From contig CAKOHE010000107.1 of assembly GCA_934047225.1 (NCBI GenBank), positions 1,178,001-1,242,000 on the forward strand: a DNA stretch of 64,000 nucleotides, given 5' to 3'. A model generated the notes under the pieces. It saw only the letters and a program-made list of their open reading frames with translations. It ran no database searches and was not told the origin of the DNA. Each line of letters begins with the position of its first letter. The first letter of the stretch is position 1. Shown one piece after another: positions 31,348 through 42,522 of this stretch. The DNA is from Ypsolopha sequella. Lineage: Eukaryota > Arthropoda > Insecta > Lepidoptera > Ypsolophidae. The position numbers and the translations under genes are program-made.

Positions 31348-31922
31348 TGGGTGGATGGATGGAATAATATCAATAGATTGATTGACGACGCTACCAACCT
31401 AAAGAATCTTCGTAATGAGATCTGACATTCCTCTTAAGAGACCCCTTTACGATTGATTTTTTCATAGGTATTATCTAGCGACATCTAACTACGTCTCTAT
31501 ACAAACAAAAAGCAAAATTTGATGAAACACCATCATAATAGTTGTGAGGATATCGTGAATATTGCCTCGTTTTTACACAAAGTTTAGCAAGTTGTATAAT
31601 TTTATCTATACTGGAAATAAAAAAAGAGAAATACATACGTCGTTTATGTAAAAAAGACTTAGTTTATACACATTTCTATAAATAAACAGTTACCTTTTCA
31701 TGGGAAACAGTTTTTACCGTTGTTCCATAATGCTGATAGTGAAGTTATTGGTCAAAACATTTAGTTTTGTGATTGGTGGTCAAACGGGGAACGTCCCTAG
31801 GGACGTGTGCGATACCTCGACTTCTCCCCATCCCCTGCCCCCAGGGACCTCTCATATCAATATTAAAAGTACAACCCGAACAAACATGCTACAAAATGTA
31901 ATGTTGTTAGTCCGCAGTGTAG
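31348..31922. other. interval without recognised gene
   Basis: AT-rich, then a mixed stretch around 31790-31850 with CCCTAGGG and CCCCTGCCCCCAGGG. No supported feature. Confidence 0.45.
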
Positions 31923-32053
31923 AACATATACACCTACATAGGTATACAACACGTCGGTACATAGTAAACATATACACCTACATAGGTATACAACACGTCG
32001 GTACATAGTAAACATATACACCTACATAGGTATACAACACGTCTGTACATAGT
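31923..32053 (+). repeat. 44-bp tandem repeat, three copies
   Basis: AACATATACACCTACATAGG, TATACAACACGTC(G/T)GTACATAGTA repeats at 31923, 31967 and 32011 with one substitution noticed (CGTCTG in the third). A very homogeneous, therefore recent, array. Confidence 0.92.
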
Positions 32054-32289
32054 AAACAATCCGAGGAATGTTTGCTCACTCGCTGCTGAATATTTGATTT
32101 GTGCTCGTTTGATTCGAGTCGAGTTTACAGGAGCCGGAGGGGTACAAGGGGAGGGACTTACTATTTGTGAAATTATTAAATATTTTCATTTTGTCCAACA
32201 ATATTGTAAATTTTAGCAGTCCTATGTTCCGTTCTGCAATGAGTGTTCAGTTAACATTATAACATACATTACAACGTTGATGGCGCGGG

Positions 32290-32710
32290 GTCGTCAATAG
32301 AATGTAAATGCCCCTCGGCTCGGGTCGACAATATCGCGTCACAGATTGCACCATCATTCATCATCGCGTTTTAATTTAAAACCGTCACACTGAAGCTGCC
32401 GCGCGCCGGAGTCATTTACGAATGACATAACTCACGTGAGTGTGGCGCAACCCCTTCCCACCCCTCGCCCCGTCTGCCCCTACCCTGGGCCAGTCCCACG
32501 CGACCCCGTACACAAATCAGTGCGTTTTTTACCGACGACTTATTTCCATACGACGCGACGGAAGGGTGCGGCGACCAATCACGGCGCGTCGCACATTTAC
32601 ATACCGACGCTTTGTGCCATGTGGGGATATGCAAAATAGTCAACCTGCAACCCGTTCTCCAATACCGGCAGGTTCTACACTCACTGCACACCTTCATGTT
32701 GCTGAAGTGT
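32290..32710. promoter_or_regulatory. CpG- and GC-rich island with promoter-like motifs
   Basis: This 420-bp stretch is much richer in GC and CpG than its surroundings. It contains CACGTG (E-box, in CTCACGTGAGTG), a GACCAATCACG CCAAT-type motif and ATGCAAAAT. The overlapping short frames on both strands have no family motif. In a genome with sparse CpG clusters this may mark a host promoter or first exon, but no transcript start can be shown. Confidence 0.3.
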
Positions 32711-32889
32711 AACTCTCTTCACTCTCACTGACACTGGGTGATAATCTACTGAAGTCCCTTTGTCCCGTGCCACGGGCCGCTCGTTCAAACTTTACCGACT
32801 CAACAACTACTATTACAACTATGCAATTCTAGTTTAATTTTTCTGGCCTCTGGACGATCTCTAACTGTTATACTTATTCAAATATGTAT

Positions 32890-33482
32890 TCATTAGATTG
32901 GATATTCCACCTTGGATATCTTGCAAGGATCATTTCGCTAGGCTGGGTGTGTTAACCGTACCTTCTTTATACATATACGTATTGTTATCCGATTTTTCCA
33001 AACATATTACTAGGCTAGAAACTCCGGATGACAAAGTACAAAGATTAAATTCGAGGCGCAAAGATGTCCGGATCAATACTGTGCCTCCCTCGTTGAAAAT
33101 TGCGGAACACAGTGCTTGCTACCAAGCTGTTAGATATTATAACGCGTTGCCTTTAAGTTTGAAGCTAATTGACTCAACTGGTATTTTTAAAACTAATCTA
33201 AAAAAAATCTTGCTTACGAAATGTCTGTACTCATTGGATGATTTTTTTCTTTGACAATACTTGACGTCCTGGATCTTTGTCCTTTACCTTATACTTTTGA
33301 CATAAATTTGATAACTAATAGACATTTTATTACTATTACCATTACTATTATTTATTAACATTGCATCAAATTAAGAACCTGATACATACATTGTCATTAT
33401 AATTTTAAGATTTGTAAAATATGTTAATTATAAGATTGTTTTTCTAATACAATGTAAATTGTTTGAAGAATAAATAAACTGA
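32890..33482 (+). pseudogene. LINE ORF2 C-terminus with 3' UTR
   Basis: The frame (to a stop at 33252-33254) has the post-RT blocks HFARLGVLTVPSLYIYVLLS, LNSRRKDVRI and YQAVRYYNALPLSLKLI, ending YSLDDFFL. These fit the C-terminal region of Jockey/CR1-like LINE proteins. The 3' UTR follows to an AATAAATAAACTGATATG end near 33480. The catalytic domains are missing: a 5'-truncated copy. Confidence 0.7.
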
Positions 33483-33898
33483 TATGAAGTATTAGACATA
33501 TATTTGCATACAACAGTCAACTAAAGTTACGAAAACCAGATGTAAGAGGAGGAAGTTGGACATAGATGTGTTTCTAAATGCATATGTTCCTCTATCTTTC
33601 TGTGAGCGTCCATTTACTGATGTAACTCTTTATAAGAGAGAGTGTCCCTGTAGGTAGTTGTAATGTGTGTGTGTGTGTGTGAGGCAGGTCAGTGCGGCGA
33701 GATGTCGCCCGGCGGCGCAGCGCTTTCGGGCACGAGTGTGTGTGTACATGAAGCATACGAGTGTGAGTCTATTGATTAGCGCAATCAGCGACACCCGCTG
33801 CGACTACCTCTCTCTCCTCCCACACCCTGCCCCCCACCCCGCCTGCACCCGCCACGCCACTCTAGACACTGTGCTAGACGAAGCATTATATGTATATA
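33483..33898. other. interval with (GT)n microsatellite
   Basis: A GTGTGTGTGTGTGTGTG run lies at 33665-33682. A C-rich stretch (CCCCCCACCCCGCC) is near 33830. The 90-codon frame across it has no recognised motif. Confidence 0.6.
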
Positions 33899-34144
33899 TA
33901 CAAGGTGAATTTGCAAACATCGTCCAAATTCATACTTGAGCCTTGGTAACTGATCAGCATCATGAACCAATAATGATTTTTGTAAAATTCATAAAATGAA
34001 TTCACTCAGGACTGGTAGTGAATTACTATGGGAAGGCGAAATTTCATTATACGAATTTCACAAAAACTGTTATCGATTTATGATGCTGACCACTTACCAA
34101 GCCTCCACTATGAATTTGGACGATGATCATAAAGTCACCTTGTA
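33899..34144. mobile_element. MITE with ~70-bp inverted ends (246 bp)
   Basis: The left arm TACAAGGTGAATTTGCAAAC...CATCGTCCAAATTCATA pairs with the right arm ...TATGAATTTGGACGATGATC...AAAGTCACCTTGTA. The arms also share the TGATCAGCATCAT/ATGATGCTGACCA blocks. TATATA flanks the left end; the right flank is CATATA, so the TA duplication is altered. No coding region. Confidence 0.8.
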
Positions 34145-34148
34145 CATA

Positions 34149-35138
34149 TACAGGGTGGAAAAAATTTAAGGGCCCTGGAGGGGAACTACCTAAAATCCTT
34201 TAGTTAGCTCATTTTGCTGAAAATAAACATTCCTTTATTTTTTAAAAGAAACAAAACTGCATTCAAAGATCTTCTAAAATTCGCTTGTCTCACCCGGGAA
34301 TCGAACCAACTAAAAACTAAAAAATAAACCCTCGCTATTTTATTATACAAATTGGTAGGAATATCGTTCAGGATATAATTTGTCTAATAAATATTTGGTC
34401 TTTGAAATAAAAAAAAGTGAAAACAAGCTTCTAATAAATAAAATTGTTCTTGATACGCCATTATTACACAATGACAGCACGGAATGAAAGCAAAACAAAA
34501 CTAAATTTGAAATTCGAACGAATAGTTATATCGATTTTAAAAATGTTGAAAGTTATCATTCGAATTTTAAATTTGTTGCACCGCGTTTCAAAATAAAATA
34601 TTTTCCCTTTTTAAACTTTTCGTCAGTACGCCTACTGCAAGAAGGAATTGTGCTGTGCATAGATTTATAACGATTTTCTTATCGAAGTCTTCAACAAGGT
34701 ACTTAAGGTAAACAACATTAGCAAGCTTGTACTTCATACGATGTCTTTGGATGTTAGAGAGATAAGAAAATTAAAACGTGTCATTTACTTGTTACAAGTG
34801 AACAGTATTTTATTAGGTATTGTTAACAAAGAACTTGTAATAAATATTCTATTTCGTGGGTATCTCGTACAACAGATGAGTGTAAGACCAAATGTTTATT
34901 AGACACATTTTATCCTGAACAATAATCCTACCGATTCGTGTAATAAAATAGCGAGGGTTTATTTTTTTCATTTTTAGTTTGTTCGATTCCCGGGTGAGAC
35001 AAGCGAATTCTAGAAGATCTTTGAATGCAGTTTTGTTTCTTTTAAAAAATAAAGGAATGTTTCCTTTCAGTAAAATGAGCCAACTAAAGGATTTAAGGTA
35101 GTTCTCCTCCAGGGCCCATTCATTTTTTCCACCCTGTA
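34149..35138. mobile_element. long-TIR fold-back element (990 bp) with TA duplication
   Basis: The ends TACAGGGTGGAAAAAATTTA and, inverted, TACAGGGTGGAAAAAATGAA begin inverted repeats of about 260 bp (34149-34415 and 34880-35138). TA flanks both sides (34147-34148, 35139-35140). The arms include CACCCGGGAATCGAACC and its complement, which look like a tRNA T-arm/pol III B box. The 109-codon minus frame is mostly arm sequence and has no transposase motif. The element starts only a few bases after the previous MITE. Confidence 0.85.
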
Positions 35139-36302
35139 TACTCGTACTAAAACTCCTTTGCCATAATACTATTCTCAATATTCCTAGCTGAGCTCATTAT
35201 CAAATATAATTTTACAACAACAACCGTCCACTCTTTGTTAACGATTACCTAATTTAATTACGATTACCTTAGGTACCAAACTGGTCTCAAGGTACCGAAC
35301 TGGTCTCAAATCATTATACCCTTACGGGACATGAGTGCCCTACCTTCGGATTAGAAAGCCGAGACCCGACCACCAGAGATTCATATCATCGCTGCGATGA
35401 GACAAACGTATTTAAAAGCTTCCTTCACTTCTAGTTTTTCCTAAACATAACTTGTACGTATATAAATTATCTGCATTGTTCAAAAGCTTCATAAAATCGT
35501 TAAAGTGTAAATATAGTTTCTAGTTCCTGTATTTATTGAAAGTATCGATACATTATCGCAACACGTTGTGTATCTAGCACTCGACAACAGAGACGAGTGT
35601 TGTCGCTATCTGCGCTACGAGCGACTTGTTATATAAGCTACGAGCTACGATGTGCTACGAGATGCTACGTGATGCCTACGAGGATGCTATGTGAACCGAC
35701 ATTTTACATATTCCGTATACGTAGCAACTGAATCTAACTTCGTTCACTTAATTCGAGTCCGAAACCAGTCTATCAACTTTTGATACTTATTACACAGGTA
35801 CAACTCGAATCAATAGACCTTGGCAATAGAAATGGCCGCCCGCTCTTTCCGTACTGTCAGTGTAGACCAATCGCACACCTGACATATTACATCACAATAT
35901 GGGCTTTAAACGATCGACAATGTACACATTGACTGCTATTGTTTTTAGGGTTGGGTACTCGAAGGTTGCCAACGAGTCTCTATTCCTAAGCCTCCACCGT
36001 CTATGTGTCTGTCCATCTGTATGTCCGTCTGTCACAGGGGTCTACAACTTTTCACAGAAATTGTATTACTATGTGGCTTATATTATGGAAAATAATAAAA
36101 AAAGCTGAAACCCAAAAAAATCTCGAAAATGTAGCATTTTTTAACGTAAATTACATTTAAAAAAGTTTCTGCTGTATTCCACAGTAATATATACACGCTG
36201 GAAAAGGATAAAAACAGGGATTTGATCAAATCTCTAACACTTTCGACTATTGTGACAAAAATAATTCTGTATATTATCTCCATAATCTGCCTGCCGTGAT
36301 TT
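35139..36302. other. interval with repeat fragments
   Basis: A 20-bp near-duplication GGTACC(A/G)AACTGGTCTCAA occurs twice at 35272-35311. A degenerate GCTACGA(G/T) word series lies at 35605-35690. At 35938-36040 TTTTTAGGGTTGGGTACTC and GTCCGTCTGTCACAGG are an inverted, diverged end of the GGAACCCTA repeat family. No gene. Confidence 0.55.
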
Positions 36303-36772
36303 CGTTTTTATAAAGTCAGGGCTGAAGATGTTAAGAAGTGTATCCTATCCACCTCCTCACAAGCTGTAGAGTGTGATAACATAGGCTTAGATATGATTTT
36401 TCCTATCCTTGATGTGTTGTTGCCTCCTCTTACACAACTCTTTGATAATTTATTGGCCAGCAATACTTTCTCTTCCGCATGGAAACAAGCTTTTGTTGTC
36501 CCCTTACCTATAATCACAAATCCCACTTCCTTTAAAAATTACCGCTCTATTTATATTTTTCCCTTTTTATCCAAAGTCCTTTAAAAACTTGTCCATGTTT
36601 AGTTTAGTGAATTTCTTTCTCAGAATAATTTGGTTAACCCGCTACAGTTAGGTTTCCGTCCAGGTCATAGCACTGTAACTGCCCTTGTCAAAGTCACTGA
36701 TGATATCTGCTTTAATATGTATAAGCAACATCTCGCAGTTCTTACATTGCTCGACTTCAACAATGCTTTCAT
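36303..36772 (+). pseudogene. LINE RT fragment (fingers and first palm motif)
   Basis: The frame reads KKCILSTSSQAVECDNIGLD, FSSAWKQAFVVPLP, FKNYRSIYIFPFLSKVL, two stops (36582 and about 36600), then NNLVNPLQLGFRPGHSTVTA and LTLLDFNNAF. This is the N-terminal half of a LINE RT ending at the first catalytic block (LLDFNNAF corresponds to DFSKAF). It stops abruptly at 36772, where sequence from an earlier part of a LINE begins. Confidence 0.82.
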
Positions 36773-37553
36773 GGTGGTGGTGTCGCAGTTGCATTTACGT
36801 GCTGATCTAGACTGCAAGATTGTCTCAGATCCCAAGAAGACTTTTTGAACATTTATTTTTATAATTAATGTTATTATGAGCAAATTATCCTGATGGGAGA
36901 TTTTAATACCTGTCTCATCGAAAATGACCATAGGCCAAAATCACTACAGTCAGTGATGAAGTCTCTTAATATGAACCTTCTGGTCCAACTCATTTTCAGC
37001 CTGGTTCCCCCCCTCACTCCTTGACTTGATTATTAACTTGTCTCCGGCTCATAAGGTTTTCAATGACCAATTCAATGCTGCGGATTTTTCTCATCACGAT
37101 CTCATTTTCTTGTCATATAGTCTCTGTCCCCCTAAATTCAAACATAATGTGTTACTTCTTCTTTTGAATTTCAGTAGTATGGATCTCGAAGCGCTAAGAG
37201 CTGATGTAAGTCGAATCGATTGGTCCTCAATAACTAAAAACGATAAGGTCGAGCATTTCAACACAATCATTCTAGCACTGTATGATAAGCATGCTCCCTT
37301 GAAGCAGACTAGGGTTAAGCATCTCCCAGCACCGTGGCTCACACCAGAGATTAAGACACTCATGGCACAAAGGGACAGGGCTCAGGTTAGATTTAGGCTG
37401 GATCCTTCCAATCAGAATGTCGAACGGTTCAAGCTGCTGCGTAACCACTGCAATAGTGCCTGTAGGCATTCTAGACGTCAGTATATATTAGAATCCATCG
37501 AAAACTGTGCTCCCCACAATCTTTGGAAATTTCTAAAAACCCTTGGCGTATTT
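36773..37553 (+). pseudogene. LINE endonuclease and linker fragment, out of order
   Basis: Pieces of an AP-type endonuclease are visible: VSDPK, LMGDFNTCLIEND with a frameshift, LIINLSPAHK and ADFSHHDLIFLSY (SDH-like catalytic block). The linker typical of a LINE ORF2 follows (DVSRIDWSSI, HAPLKQTRVKHLPAPWLTPE, YILESIENCAPHNLWKFLKT), ending in a T run at 37552. In an intact LINE this part precedes the RT, so with the fragment at 36303-36772 the order is permuted. It probably belongs to the same or a closely related family. Confidence 0.82.
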
Positions 37554-38361
37554 TTTTTTTAAAGAAATTTGTTTGTCAAAAAAACTTAAGACTACTACAA
37601 TTTATTTTCTGCCAAACTGCATAACAGATTGTCGGCAGATGAGCTCTTAGTATACTTACATATAACTTACAATTTACATACTTACGGTAGCTACAGGCTT
37701 AGATCATATTTATTTATACTTTATACTTAATATATAAATATGTATATATAATTAAGTATTAATATAAATACATATATACAAATACATATTATGTAAATAT
37801 AATATTCAGTTTATACTATATATTTCTATAAAAACACCTTATTATAATAATCATTTCCAGATATATTTCGACTTGTAAAGTCGGCGTCAGTGGAATTAGG
37901 TAAAATTAATATAATATGTTAAAATGTCATAAAATGGAGTGGATGATTGACAGACAAATGAAAGACAGAAGAAAAAAGAAATTGTATATGTAATGTATTA
38001 AGTAGGTAGGTTTTTAAATATAAGTGTGGAGATGGGTAGATGATATTTATGTTTGTCTGTTAAGACCCGGACCGTTATAACTGTAAATATAATATGCAAT
38101 TAAGAGAAAGATTCAAAACTCATACAAGGATTGATAAAGTAAATGTGCTATGACTGTATTAATTAAGTACTTTCCATATGTAAAAAGTGCTGCATGACTC
38201 TATTTTTAAAAACAGCTATTGATGAAGACTCTCGAATGATGAGTGATTAAGACGTATTGCATAAATTGTGAATGAATTTGTAAACATTTCAGTTTTATGT
38301 GAGGGGGTGCACAAAAGTATATCATCATTGGTAGTAACTGTTATGTCTCCCGCTTGGATAT
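37554..38361. other. AT-rich interval, no gene seen
   Basis: Dominated by TATATA-type words (37730-37830). No supported feature. Confidence 0.55.
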
Positions 38362-38530
38362 GTCCAACGTATTAGATGTTGTTTTTGATAGGGGAATAGT
38401 GCCTTACTGTACGATTGTGTCATGATTGAAAACTCTGTCTTGGTCTCCACATGTCAATGAAGTAAGTCGTAAAGTTTTCGGCTCATATCACTCCCTTAAG
38501 CGCCTACAGAAGTTTCAGTCACTGTATACA
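38362..38530 (+). pseudogene. LINE RT thumb fragment
   Basis: A short frame contains, after a stop, TLSWSPHVNEVSRKVFGSYH followed by SLKRLQKF. This fits the block after the RT active site in LINE proteins of the kind found at 36303-37553. It is probably a further piece of that rearranged LINE. Confidence 0.65.
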
Positions 38531-38800
38531 AATGCATTGAATGCATTACTCGCATTACATTATTTTTCATATCGGTGACGGTAATGGCAGACATTAAGTT
38601 GAAAGAAAGTCAAAGTCTTTTAAATAAACGACGGATAAATCAGTGCAGGATAGGTCGTGGGAGAAAATGAGGTGCACGCATCCAAGTTCACCATAGTCGC
38701 CTTAGGAAAGAAATCTTCTGTGCTTGTGGGACTTTTAGATGGACTGCGATTTTTGTAATTTTTAAAGATGTTTGTCGGTATCAATAGTGGGGGGACATAC

Positions 38801-38950
38801 CTCGATACCATCGCTCGAGGAGTCAAGTAGCTCGTAGAAGACGGACAGGAACAGCTGATTCATCAGCTGGGACCGTAGTTCAGCCACTTCAGCCACGTTG
38901 CCAAGCAGACCCATCATGTTGCGCAGTAGTTCTTCTTTGTCAGGGAAACT
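38801..38950 (-). CDS. host gene exon, ZYG11/ZER1-like (armadillo-type)
   Basis: On minus, a splice acceptor (TTTTCCGATTGCAG) precedes a 150-bp open exon of exactly 50 codons, followed by a GTATGT donor. It encodes SFPDKEELLRNMMGLLGNVA, EVAELRSQLMNQLFLSVF, YELLDSSSDGIE. The LLGNVAEV..LR..LM block and SDGIEV ending resemble armadillo-like repeats of the ZYG11/ZER1 family, substrate receptors of CUL2 ubiquitin ligases that recognise N-terminal glycine degrons. The exon is higher in GC than its flanks, has no stop or frameshift, and keeps phase 0 at both ends, unlike the surrounding TE debris. No other exon of the gene was recognised, so introns must be very long. Family identification is from memory of conserved motifs; that it is a real exon is more certain. 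Confidence 0.62.
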
Positions 38951-39129
38951 CTGCAATCGGAAAACGTTGCTTTTGTTGATTTAATTCCTTAGTAGATCTA
39001 CATATATTATGGTCGCCAAATATCGTTCGAATCAGTTTCACAATCGAGGAATCATGTGTTTCAGGAGGATATTAATGAGTTATTCAATTTGGATTGCAAG
39101 GAATCTACCTGCCAAATGTCATTAGCTTG
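38951..39129. other. intron sequence flanking the host-like exon
   Basis: AT-rich; no other feature recognised before the MITE at 39130. Confidence 0.5.
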
Positions 39130-39381
39130 TATAGTACATTTCAAATACCATGGCCCGATTCCACTTGAAACTTAACAATGGGGCTCATAATGTTTGCCTT
39201 TTGTTATCTAATTTGGAGCACTTCAAATTGGCACGCGTCGGTGCAATCTGTATGTACTCGTAACTAAAGCAAACACCGCAAAAGGGTCTGGCCAGGTATC
39301 TTTTGTTATCACTAATCCTATTGTTAACACCTAATGACCGTCTTAAGTGGAATCGGGCCATGGTATTTGAAATGTACTATA
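39130..39381. mobile_element. MITE with ~38-bp inverted ends (252 bp)
   Basis: The left end TATAGTACATTTCAAATACC...ATGGCCCGATTCCACTT is repeated inverted at the right, ending ...GGTATTTGAAATGTACTATA. The arms are nearly perfect, implying a fairly young insertion. No coding region. It lies upstream (on minus) of the host-like exon, probably in its intron. Confidence 0.88.
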
Positions 39382-39649
39382 ACCGCGACAGCCTAAGGAG
39401 GCGTCGAAACGAGAAGTATAAACATTTTAGTTAGGTTATGTTTTATAGTTACGATCCGAGTCTTTACGTTAATAACGTGTTTAAATCGTAAAATTTTAAG
39501 GCACTTTAAGGTTAACTGTCGAAACTAAGATGACGTTGCTCGAATAAAGTTCTTTCGTGTGTTAAGGACTTTACCAATAGTTAGGTTTATATCCCAACGA
39601 GATGAGGGTAAAACCCCTCACTGTAAAATATTATTGAGATGCCCATTAT

Positions 39650-39790
39650 TAGGGTTCCGTACCCAAAGGGTAACCAACGGAACCCTATTACTAAGACTCC
39701 GCTGTCCGTCTGTCACCAGACTGTATCTCATGAACCGTGATAGTTAGACAGTTGAAATTTTCACAGATGATGTATTTCTGTTGCCGCTAT
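39650..39790 (-). repeat. inverted end of the GGAACCCTA repeat family
   Basis: AGGGTTCCGTACCCAAAGGG, AACGGAACCCTATTACTAAG, ACTCCGCTGTCCGTCTGTCA and CATGAACCGTGATAGTTAGA are the reverse of the 3' end of the repeat seen at 17470-18175. A truncated copy. Confidence 0.75.
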
Positions 39791-42522
39791 AACAACAAAT
39801 ACCAAAAAATATATTACATATCATATTTTATTATAATCATAAATAAATACTCAGTTACCGTTCGTCTATATAAAGTAACTATTTACCTACATGGCTAATA
39901 GCCTTACCATGCTATTCAAAATGCAGACTCAAGCACCGCCCGCCCTCCCGCATAAAACATTGTAACATTCCACATGGTATGCTGTCATTGGGTATCACTA
40001 AAATGGACAATTATTATGTACTTAGTCATAATAAACATACAGATGATGTATGAACCTCAATACTTAGAAGTTTCGGAAACTTGGCAACATTCCAAACTGA
40101 GACGGAACCAACCACAGGTCGAAGGGTCCACCAAAACTCATATGCTTAGATGAATAATCAACTTAAAGTAAAGGAAATATTGAATGATTGAACCATTAAG
40201 GGTTTCACCTTCCCTTGTAACTCTAAACATCATTATGACAAAATGTTCATGCTGCTCATTATTTCCTTAAGGTCATAAAAAGCGTAGTATTGTTGTGTAG
40301 CAAACAATATGGCGGCTGGAATTCGAATGTTCTTGAAAGATTCAAAGATTCTCAGAACTACACGTGGCATGTTCAAACCGCGGCGGAGAAATCTAATATG
40401 TAGGCGCGAAAACAAATTGTAACTAAAATTGAACTTTGGGTTAAGGGGGAAAGAGGCTAAAATATATTCAGCAATTAATGATAGAAGAACTGGTTATAAC
40501 AAGTTCGTTGTGGAGAGGCAGAGAAATGGTTAGTGTGACGTAATATCGTACGATTTGGAGCGGCGTCGGCTAGCCAATAGAAAGACATCTAGATAATAAG
40601 ATAATAGATATTAATAATAGATAATTTTTAATTTATTAGATATTCATTGCGGGCTTGTCAGAGGCAAGTTTCTCTTTGAATCACGATTTGTTGATAAAGT
40701 ATTAAAGTCGTTTCGTAGTCTTCAGTAAATTAAATATAGGTTTCGAAGCTAGTTTGGGGTTGCTGGGGTGGGTAGCATGGGTGTGTCTCGAGCTGGTATG
40801 GCGAGGAATTACCTTGAAATTGTATAGGACAAATAATGTAGGGTACCACCGGGAGTGTTTTTCCGATTTCAGTGATTCCCTCTCTCGGGCGAGGTCCGCT
40901 AGATGCGCCTTAATTGTACTCGATGAGACTGACTTGTACACGAGAGAAAATCTATCCTCCTGCATTGCACTTGGCAGGGTACCTTATTTTCCTTCCTATC
41001 CGCTTGTGGTTGTAGGTTCTTTGGCCACAAGTATCCTTGTTATCTATATGTTAACATTTTAATTTTGTCATCGATTGATTGGTATCGATCAACACTAGAG
41101 TGTGGATCGGCGAATTATTTTTAATCTGTGGTTTTTGATTCTGTGGACCGATTTTGGGTGGGAAAAAGATGATGTGATATGCGGTTTGTAAGAAAAAGAA
41201 ATGTTTAGATTGTTTAGAGCACAAATAAAGTGATTATAAACGTTCAACGTGTCTAATTATCTTAAAGTTCAGAAGTGTAACAAGCCACGTCCTAATAGCC
41301 GGCTAGAAGGTGTAAATAAACGGTAAAGTTAAGAAAAAAAAAGTGGTAAGTCAAACTCTCTTCCTGCTCGTCGGATTACTTGGTTTTCCAATTTTGTCTC
41401 GTAAGTAATCGTCTGTGTTATAGTGGATACCGTAATCTTAAAGAAGATGATCGCATAAAGATATGATTTTAGTTGAGTGAGTAGTAAAAACATATTGTTG
41501 TTATAACCTTCAATTAGAATGCTTCTACTCCTTGTCAATCTTTGTTTAGAGAAGTGTTTATAAGTAAAGCATGAATTCGATACCTCATTGGTTAACATAT
41601 CAATACAGAGTACTAGTAAGAGGAGATTTTAATCTTAGCACTGACCATACTGTGTTCCAGACGTCACATGCATCTTTAAATCTAACACTACAGATAAGTA
41701 GGTAAACCTTTGCAATAAACTTGGTATAGGACATGAATATCAGGAGTTGCTAGGCTTACCTATTTGTATGAGAGGGCATGGAAAGCGAAATGGTCTTACA
41801 TATTTAATGCAAAATAAATAAAAGAAACTGATTTTTGAGATCCACATTTTCTAGTTATACTAAAACATATATATACAATATATAGTATAAATACAAACTG
41901 CTATAGAATAAAAGCCAATACAACCGGTTCAACCTATATCGTCTACTATGCAACAATCATGGTGCTAAACTAATTTGTTCAGGTAGCGTCAACGGTTTGT
42001 CAATGTGTAAACACAACAGCAGGATTTTTATAAGAACAGTCAAGGCTGTCTGTAAGCACAGCCAGGGTACTGTGCTGCTGGCCTAATAACCTGTATTTAT
42101 AAGTGGGTTAAATACAAAGTTAGGTAACTAGAATTAAACTTTAAAATGCATAAAAGTACAGTCGCATAAATAATTGGTTATCAGCTTTACTCTGAGTCTC
42201 CTGCAATCATTAATGGTGTTTGATTTTGATCTAAATAGTGAAGTTTATTGGGTTTGGATTATAAAGCTAGAAATAAATGAAAAAAGGTGTATTCGAAGAA
42301 TAAAGTCAATGTTCTGTGGTCCATGTGAATTAAATTTACTTTTGTATTTCAGCACTCCCTCTCTCTCCCTCTCTCTCCGTCTCTCTCACTCTCTCCTTCT
42401 CTCACTCTCTCCCTCCCTATCATATCACTTGTTTTATTTCAATGTTGAAGGGGTAGATTGTTTGTACGCTAAGATAAATAATAATCAGCATTGATGCTAA
42501 GTATTTCATAGATAATGATAAA
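39791..42522. other. interval upstream of the Gypsy element; possible LTR/leader
   Basis: No gene recognised. A stretch from about 40829 to 41282 begins TGTAGGGTACC, has AATAAAG at about 41223 and ends near GTTCAGAAGTGTAACA. It could be the 5' LTR of the Gypsy element whose gag starts at 42523, but no second copy is in the window to prove it. A CTCTCTC-rich simple repeat lies at 42355-42420. Confidence 0.3.

Noticed and set aside
34849..35178. A 109-codon minus frame in the long-TIR element, as a transposase
   Set aside because: Mostly arm sequence, no DDE motifs, and the mirror arm has stops; not a transposase.
36083..36283. A hydrophobic minus frame as a membrane protein
   Set aside because: AT-rich Phe/Leu/Ile composition by chance; no start context or homologue known.
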